Source: Heliopora coerulea (Eukaryota > Cnidaria > Anthozoa > Scleralcyonacea > Helioporidae). From it: a stretch of 64,000 nucleotides of DNA. The notes under the pieces were generated by a model. That model had not been told where the DNA came from, did not search any database, and saw only the letters and a program-made list of their open reading frames with translations. Below are positions 60,501 through 64,000 of the stretch, piece after piece. The stretch spans positions 1,295,001 through 1,359,000 of the forward strand of contig JASJOG010000028.1 of assembly GCA_030142905.1 (NCBI GenBank), given 5' to 3'. Numbering within the stretch: position 1 is the first letter of the stretch; every line of letters starts with the position of its first letter. Both the position numbers and the translations under genes were made by a program.

Positions 60501-63389
60501 GAAAAGTCCTGTAATTTTCTTTTTTTGCAGACCTCTGGAAAACTGATTCTCGACCCTATCAAAAATATTAATTTTATCTTTTATATTACCAACGTCATAT
60601 TAACTAAGAAGTTCTAAATATTAACTCTATGAAAAATTATTTAGTTTAAAACTATGTGGGTGTACAAACCGTTTATTTTAAACGCTATTTTTAGACATCT
60701 CATTAGGTTAGTTGTCAATATTGCAGCATCCGAATTCGCTGAAAATGTTGTTGGGGGGTGGGAATTACATCTTTGTCTTTTTTTAAGGCGAACATCGAAG
60801 ACAAGTTCCAGGCCCTTCATGAGAAAGAAAAAGAAATACAAGAGTTGAGAAGAGAGTTACGAGAAAGAGACCGCCTTGTTGAAAATATCAACGCCGCTGT
60901 TCTGCAACTTGAGGATACGGTTAAGGTGAGGGCGTCTCTAGTCTTCAAAAGAATGAGGTAAAAGTGTGTCTATCCCATTGAACTCTAAAAAGACTGCAAC
61001 GATACCTGCATACTGTATTTTGAAGCCAACATGAAGTTTGACATTTGGGTCAATTTGCAGGTCATCCCAGTCCCCTATGCGATAAAACACGCGACCTATT
61101 GCGAAAAACTTAACCTAAATTTCAGATTTTTTGGCAGTTTTCTTTTTTCTCCTTAGTAAGTAAAGGAAAATGTCGGTAGGACTGCGTAATTGTCAGAATT
61201 AACTGTCACTGAAGAGTGAAGGATCAATGCAACTTTTTCCCACGAGTGTTTTGGACCTACATGGCTGCCCTCATGTCGGCTTCATTCAGTCGTGAGGCCT
61301 GGTACTACAAGGTATCGTTGTAGTCTTTTTAGAGTTCAGTGGTCTATCCTTCCCTTGTCCTCCTCAATTCCAGCACCATGTCGTTCAAGAAATTGCAAGA
61401 CCGCGGGTCAAAACCTAGCCTGCGTCCAGGGACGGGCGTGTGGCTGTTGAACAGGGCTAATGATACTACTTCTTTTAGAACCTAGAATCGTCCGTTGCTG
61501 AGAAAATTAACCTAATCAATGAATTGAAACTGAATCTGAAAAACCAGGAAAATCGATACGAGGTAAGTCGGCATTAATTCTTGTGTTTTCCGTAGGAGAG
61601 GTTATACCTTCGCAACACGACATTGATGATACTGCTCACACATTTTCTTAAGCTTACTTAAGAAAAGCTTACTTAAACTTCATAAGCTTACTCTACAAAA
61701 ACTACACATACTAAATTACAGAGGAAAAGATGACGCGATTTACAAAATCCTATTTTTGTGCTGTAATGCTCTTGTAATTGCAACTCATTTGAAAGTTATA
61801 ACTGATTCGATGTTTCTGAGACTCAAATTTGACATTATTGTCCAAGACTGACCAAACAGAACAATATGAATTGAAAATAAACTTTCGTTAGAACAAATAT
61901 ACCGTATCATATCAGCAATCCGTGAATTGGCTACTATTTACCATCCGCTCATGGTAAATAAAGTGCGAATTTTAATTTAGTCTATCTGCTCCAAAAACGC
62001 AGACTCGTTCAATTGTTTAATAGTAAAACTTTTTATGTAATTTTCATAATCGCCGTTTCAACCTGGAGATGTGGCTTAGTTGTATACTACCCTACAATAT
62101 AATCTCCTTGAAGGATCTCTAGTTAAGGCTTAGTATGTCTGCCTAACAAAAAAATCCTGCTAAACTGACCACTTCAGCAACAGATTTATCAAGTTAGTAA
62201 ATGCTTACTGAATTTATAACTCTGAAACCAATGGATTAATGAAAATATAGTTATCTTGAAAATTAATCTCTCATCTTCCTCTTTCCTCCTTTCTTCCTGT
62301 ATGTTTTTTCTTTTGCAGTTTTGCTCTTCCTCTGTCTCATGCACCTTCTTGCTCTCTATCTGTTCTTTCTCTCTAATTGGCACCATCTCCTCCAGTCTCC
62401 CTCTCCTGTTTACCTCCCTCCCTCTCCCTCTCCATAACCCTCCTTCCCTACCTCCCTCAAGGATCCCTGAACAACATTTTTAAATCACCTCTTATCTATA
62501 TGGTTCAGATCGAGCGAAATTTGCCTGCCTTTGTAAATAACGTCTTTTCTTTGCCGACTGCTGGAGAAAATAGTGAGCTCATGCTTATTTTGTCTTATTT
62601 ACAAGTATTTTGTTTTTGATTATACTGTAATGTCTGTATTTCTATGGATGAAAGGAAGCCAGTGAGATGGCCTTAAAAAGAAGTCGCGAAAATGAAGGTT
62701 TGATAGAAAAACTGAAAAGAAACCTGTCAAACAGGGAGCAACAGATAGAGGTGAGGATTGTAATAATAGTCTGACAAGCTCTTCCACTGACTGTTCTGTT
62801 GATCAGAAACGATAGATCAATCAGTCATATCAACCAAAATATTTTCTGCGTTATTAATCACTCCATTCCTAAATTTTCATATCAGAACCTGAAGACCGTC
62901 CTTCAACGTAAAGCTTCCAAAGATGTGAGTGAAGTATTTAAAAAAATTTCAGTTTTCTATCAATTGCTCAACTTACTGTTACCTCTGGATGTTTTTAGGG
63001 CAGAGACGATCAAGAAGATGGATTAGTGAATGAATTAAGTAATTCAGTGAAAGAAAAAGAAGAAATGTTGTCGGTAGGTTTCGTGAAAAATAAATACACT
63101 CCGGTAAATGGTGATGTGATGTGCTTCTTCCAGTAAGTGAAGGGAAGAGAGAATGTGTGCTGTCCGTGACAGCATTTACAAAATCGTCCCATAGAACGTT
63201 TTGCTAGGCTTGTTTTAATTTTGCCCGTCACCCATCCCACGGTTGACGATATGCTCGCCCACGGAAAATTGTATTATTTCTTGTTTCTTTCAGGATTTGT
63301 TGGCTGAGCGGTCACAAATGATCGCGCGAACTGAAGGAAATGTGCAGAAAATGACGAATGCGTTGAAGGAGAAAGAAAATCTGCTGAAG
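39518..63389 (+). CDS. Centrosomin/CDK5RAP2/myomegalin-like gene, 29 exons, 3' incomplete
   Basis: The family organises pericentriolar material and activates gamma-tubulin ring complexes through the CM1 segment. Here residues about 52-118, encoded by exons 3-5 (MKDHEMHISELKKENFELKL then RIYFLEEKLQ, and NIELKVEIEKLKSELNEKRQ), match Cnn_1N/CM1 in order and spacing. The exons sum to 2058 nt or 686 codons with no stop; the remainder is charged coiled coil. Every junction keeps frame: after the first two introns and two internal split codons, all borders are phase 0. The ATG at 39518 opens MDSMTDDDVSLPIDF, comparable to the acidic start of vertebrate members. The C-terminal CM2 region must lie beyond the window. 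Vertebrate CDK5RAP2 has about 1,890 residues. I cannot tell CDK5RAP2 from myomegalin, since cnidarians probably have one ancestral gene. Confidence 0.85.
39818..39888 (+). CDS. Cnn-like gene exon 2
   Basis: 71 nt, TTTACAG acceptor, G|GTAAGT donor. Ser/Thr-rich linker (STQIPRVEDANISAQTSASE). Confidence 0.8.
40250..40290 (+). CDS. Cnn-like gene exon 3, start of CM1
   Basis: 41 nt, CCTCAG acceptor, ATG|GTGAGT donor. Encodes GRFSEVHTMKDHEM; TMKD-E is the usual entry of the CM1 segment. Confidence 0.85.
41863..41973 (+). CDS. Cnn-like gene exon 4, CM1 core
   Basis: 111 nt, phase 0. Contains ELKKENFELKLRIYFLEEKL, the hallmark of the Cnn_1N domain that binds gamma-tubulin complexes. This exon gives the gene its identity. 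Confidence 0.92.
43745..43832 (+). repeat. tRNA-derived SINE remnant in intron 4
   Basis: GAGTCTCAGTAGCTATGCAA is followed by TGGTTAGACC and then GTTGCAGTTTGACCCTTGTC, a degenerate A box and B box in tRNA order and spacing. Too mutated for a tRNA gene. Confidence 0.45.
44032..44108 (+). CDS. Cnn-like gene exon 5
   Basis: 77 nt. NIELKVEIEKLKSELNEKRQ then LLMKAS; matches the conserved NIELKVE continuation of CM1. Donor TC|GTAAGT. Confidence 0.9.
44165..45175 (+). repeat. Intron 5 tandem/dispersed repeat of about 113 bp
   Basis: Related units start near 44169, 44718, 44948 and 45061; the last two are directly adjacent (period 113 bp) and about 85-90% alike. The shared core is TTCATTCA-TGGCAGGG, GAGTAAAATCATCTG-CATTA, and CCTTAATGG. 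Single relatives occur at about 33367 and 58480, so it is a genome-wide family. Confidence 0.7.
44650..44707. repeat. Inverted repeat, 21-bp arms
   Basis: TTGAGATGATAGATGAAGGAT and a nearly exact complement (two mismatches) are separated by 16 bases, between two units of the 113-bp repeat. Confidence 0.8.
45230..45278 (+). CDS. Cnn-like gene exon 6
   Basis: 49 nt, TTCTAG acceptor, AAG|GTTTGT donor; completes the Ser codon split with exon 5 and reads AAVDSLDHNNQEQIKK. Confidence 0.8.
45603..45905. repeat. Tandem 50-bp duplication followed by a 39-bp palindrome
   Basis: TAAACCAATCAGAGCTTYCC and its downstream sequence occur twice head to tail (45603-45653, 45654-45704). At 45786-45824 and 45865-45903 lie inverted arms (CAAGATGTGATAACTTTGGG and onward) with few mismatches. 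Confidence 0.75.
46833..46907 (+). CDS. Cnn-like gene exon 7
   Basis: 25 codons after a long T-tract and AAG: LRDQHNRDLDQLKRSYEIKM then KEYDE. Phase 0 at both ends. Confidence 0.8.
48024..48071 (+). CDS. Cnn-like gene exon 8
   Basis: 16 codons, CATTAG acceptor, CTG|GTAACT donor: LLKTANKQSDDLKMKL. Confidence 0.7.
49461..49544 (+). CDS. Cnn-like gene exon 9
   Basis: 28 codons, TTTTTAG acceptor, CAG|GTAACA donor: RETESINQKIKEDFSKPGFS then AMKATEVQ. A Pro-Gly breaks the coil here. Confidence 0.75.
49656..49690 (+). CDS. Cnn-like gene exon 10
   Basis: 35 nt: AKLQASLREKD plus two bases of an Arg codon completed by exon 11. Donor AG|GTAACT. Confidence 0.7.
49909..49960 (+). CDS. Cnn-like gene exon 11
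   Basis: 52 nt, CCCCTCAG acceptor: RIIDQLKSAVDVRESRVK. Returns the frame to phase 0. Confidence 0.75.
51272..51310 (+). CDS. Cnn-like gene exon 12
   Basis: 13 codons, CCTTTAG acceptor: QLKESDDADRKEQ. Confidence 0.7.
51455..51502 (+). CDS. Cnn-like gene exon 13
   Basis: 16 codons: IKEMKHKIEERDFQIQ; donor CAG|GTATGA. Confidence 0.75.
51839..52128. repeat. Inverted pair of tRNA-derived SINE units
   Basis: The minus strand at 51841-51916 reads as a tRNA-like unit (A box TAGCTTAATGGTTA, B box GCGGGTTCGATCCCCG). The plus strand at about 52045-52120 carries a sister copy (GTCTCAGTAGTTCAATGGTT, GAGTTCGATCCATG). The sequences between (GCGAGCT through GGCAGCACATAT) are also inverted copies. The anticodon stem does not pair, so neither is a working tRNA gene. 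Confidence 0.65.
52141..52523. repeat. Giant hairpin, about 130-bp arms with nested palindrome
   Basis: Left arm 52141-52270 (GTAACTTTAATATAAATAGC onward) and right arm 52394-52523 are reverse complements with few differences. The spacer holds a (TA)n run (52308-52334) and a second palindrome around TTCAATACTATTAGTTTAAT. It resembles a MITE or fold-back element in intron 13. Confidence 0.85.
53143..53184 (+). CDS. Cnn-like gene exon 14
   Basis: 14 codons: DWKEKLRKAEITVK; donor AAG|GTATTT. Confidence 0.7.
53500..53690 (+). repeat. Dispersed repeat, copy 2
   Basis: Partner of 15181-15400, same orientation; ends about 20 bases before exon 15 of the Cnn-like gene. Confidence 0.6.
53712..53786 (+). 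CDS. Cnn-like gene exon 15
   Basis: 25 codons: DLRGELHENERKLQQSSQAN then NSLVQ; donor CAA|GTAAAG. It begins about 20 bases after a dispersed repeat, which therefore lies right against the acceptor. Confidence 0.75.
53951..53986 (+). CDS. Cnn-like gene exon 16
   Basis: 12 codons, TCTCCCAG acceptor, GAG|GTAAGC donor: KLNEKINLKQTE. Confidence 0.75.
54123..54140 (+). CDS. Candidate 18-nt microexon of the Cnn-like gene
   Basis: TTTTTGGTTCAG precedes and GTAAGTAG follows an 18-nt phase-0 segment (TGKEKQ). Inclusion would keep frame between exons 16 and 17. Not counted in the 29 exons. Confidence 0.3.
55723..55815 (+). CDS. Cnn-like gene exon 17
   Basis: 31 codons: LAEVQEKFRVLQQNLEKAQD then VIDEASLKDVE; donor GAG|GTAATG. 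Confidence 0.85.
55931..56023 (+). CDS. Cnn-like gene exon 18
   Basis: 31 codons: AFEESSKALKAKDALIAELQ then GNLKQREMEND. Carries the recurring LI-EL-x-NLK-RE motif next to the donor. Confidence 0.85.
56129..56170 (+). CDS. Cnn-like gene exon 19
   Basis: 14 codons: HLVRSNGRKDLELQ; acceptor TTTTTAG, donor CAG|GTTAGC. Confidence 0.7.
56352..56425 (+). repeat. (GATT)n microsatellite
   Basis: Imperfect GATT/GATC tetranucleotide repeats in intron 19. Confidence 0.9.
56790..56861 (+). CDS. Cnn-like gene exon 20
   Basis: 24 codons: KMKEAKSVQETMEQRIYDKE then KELT; donor ACG|GTTTGC. Confidence 0.8.
56862..58227. other. Intron 20, no other feature
   Basis: The longest late intron. It contains loosely repetitive TTAGGATTAGAG-like text near 57540 but no gene. 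Confidence 0.4.
58228..58398 (+). CDS. Cnn-like gene exon 21
   Basis: 57 codons, the longest exon here: ELTEQLIGAKDKLRETTDKY, then HQKQLIAKEQIIRRMTETLE and EKESMIK. It ends with a TLEEKESMIK element like TALKSKE in vertebrate CDK5RAP2. Confidence 0.88.
59526..59573 (+). CDS. Cnn-like gene exon 22
   Basis: 16 codons: DLIVTQENLSLSSSLD; donor GAC|GTAAGT. Confidence 0.75.
59620..59826 (+). repeat. (ATACA)n microsatellite in two blocks
   Basis: ATACAATACAATACAGTACAG-type pentamers at about 59630-59697 and 59770-59823 with about 70 bp of unique sequence between, in intron 22. Confidence 0.9.
60159..60233 (+). CDS. Cnn-like gene exon 23
   Basis: 25 codons: DITDTKEELIQKLRDRLKER then DAAVE. Repeats the LI-KLR-RLKER motif. 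A degenerate second copy follows at once. Confidence 0.85.
60247..60333 (+). pseudogene. Degenerate duplicate of exon 23
   Basis: TATTACTCTAAG precedes GACGTCATTGATACCAAAGA, which parallels exon 23 (GACATCACTGATACTAAAGA). It reads DVIDTKEKVIQMIRELIK, then a lost base puts the 3' half out of frame and a stop is reached. The donor has decayed from GAGGTAAG to ATAGGTTG. It is not usable as an exon. Confidence 0.75.
60788..60925 (+). CDS. Cnn-like gene exon 24
   Basis: 46 codons: ANIEDKFQALHEKEKEIQEL, then RRELRERDRLVENINAAVLQ and LEDTVK; donor AAG|GTGAGG. Confidence 0.88.
61479..61562 (+). CDS. Cnn-like gene exon 25
   Basis: 28 codons: NLESSVAEKINLINELKLNL then KNQENRYE; donor GAG|GTAAGT. Confidence 0.85.
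62655..62750 (+). CDS. Cnn-like gene exon 26
   Basis: 32 codons: EASEMALKRSRENEGLIEKL then KRNLSNREQQIE. The acceptor (GATGAAAG) has a poor pyrimidine tract, but phase and content fit. Confidence 0.8.
62886..62924 (+). CDS. Cnn-like gene exon 27
   Basis: 13 codons: NLKTVLQRKASKD; acceptor ATATCAG, donor GAT|GTGAGT. Confidence 0.75.
62999..63073 (+). CDS. Cnn-like gene exon 28
   Basis: 25 codons: GRDDQEDGLVNELSNSVKEK then EEMLS; donor TCG|GTAGGT. Confidence 0.82.
63294..63389 (+). CDS. Cnn-like gene exon 29 (last in window)
   Basis: 32 codons: DLLAERSQMIARTEGNVQKM then TNALKEKENLLK; donor AAG|GTGAGA, so another exon must follow beyond position 64000 or in the last 600 bases, where I find none. 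Confidence 0.87.
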
Positions 63390-64000
63390 GTGAGAACCGG
63401 TGTTTACGAGGAAAAATTGTTTGTAACAAAGGTGTAATACAACCGCGCTTCTGGTTGGTTGTCATGCGTCCTCCATAACTTGATGGAGCATGGGAAAAGC
63501 CCACGGGAAAACATTTTGAAAGAAAAACAAATCTTGAGAAAATTATTATTAAACGGTAAAAAAAGCGAGTTCTTAAGTGGCGAAGGTAAACATTATCGAC
63601 AGCTGGAAGTGGGTAACAGATTTTGAACCAACATTTGGGCTGGACTATGGTGAGGAAGACGTGTTTTAGCCTAATGTTAACAAGCAAGACAGCGAATCTA
63701 CTCGACCAACGAAACGTTATGCCTCTTTGCCAACCGAAGAACTGGATACAATTTTAGCTAAAAAAAAAAAAGAACAAAAAAAACATTCAGCGAAAACAAA
63801 AACAGCAGCAAACTGGTCTACGAGAACATTTTAATGAAAGTGGAGGCCATGGGTTACTTTAAACACAAACGGTTCAGACAACAAACTGTAAACAGAAAAC
63901 ACAACTCCGGTAGCACTTCTCGTGACTTACATCACTTTAAAGCTATCAAATATGAAAAAAACTAAGTATAAAAAGAACAACATTGAAATAAACACATCAT
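63390..64000 (+). other. Intron 29, incomplete
   Basis: No further exon with both splice borders and coiled-coil content is visible. Two A-homopolymer-rich runs lie at about 63760-63785. Confidence 0.4.

Noticed and set aside
62189..62483. Frames in the pyrimidine-rich tract of intron 25
   Set aside because: Low-complexity CT-rich sequence; no splice borders fit the phase of the surrounding exons.

Overview
This window looks like animal nuclear DNA, most probably from a cnidarian such as a stony coral. The organism is my inference. It rests on AT-rich sequence, short phase-compatible exons with GT/AG borders, TPR and kinase-KEN coding exons, and a mix of BEL, Penelope, CR1-like, hAT, Tc1 and pogo-like elements. 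No bacterial-type operon, CRISPR array, rRNA gene or intact tRNA gene is visible.

The right third (about 39.4-64.0 kb, + strand) carries one large split gene. I read 29 coding exons from an ATG at 39518 to 63389, 686 codons in all, and the gene runs off the window end. Residues about 52-118 match the Cnn_1N/CM1 segment of the centrosomin-CDK5RAP2-myomegalin family, which binds and activates gamma-tubulin ring complexes. The rest is coiled coil built from phase-0 exons. A YY1-like site, an inverted CCAAT box and a 5-codon upstream ORF lie before the start.

The middle (20.2-24.9 kb, - strand) holds a decayed but recognisable set of exons: TPR repeats (24.87-23.54 kb), then a protein kinase plus KEN ribonuclease domain of the IRE1/RNase L family (21.52-20.18 kb). 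The parts carry two in-frame stops and two frameshifts. The splice phases would allow TPR and kinase-KEN to belong to one gene. If so, the architecture would be an RNase L-like protein with TPRs in place of ankyrin repeats. This is the most interesting candidate in the window.

The left half and the 25-39 kb stretch are mostly transposon debris: a 5'-truncated LINE (9.6-11.27 kb), a BEL gag fragment (11.27-11.69), a hAT transposase with two nonsense codons (13.1-14.7), a Penelope GIY-YIG fragment (16.26-16.54), an internally deleted Tc1 (19.39-20.04), a broken CR1-like LINE (25.3-26.4), a pogo/Tigger-like MITE (34.84-35.70) with its empty site preserved nearby, a LINE with endonuclease, deleted RT core and C-terminal C2H2 finger (38.1-36.2, - strand), and a fold-back insertion with an 11-bp target duplication (38.39-38.61). 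Other repeats are a 440-bp GAT-type microsatellite, a diverged segmental duplication at 26.5-29.7 kb, tRNA-derived SINE pieces and several large palindromes. A few isolated exon-like segments on the - strand (4.6-6.3, 12.7, 26.5, 28.1 kb) suggest remnants or parts of other genes that I cannot name.
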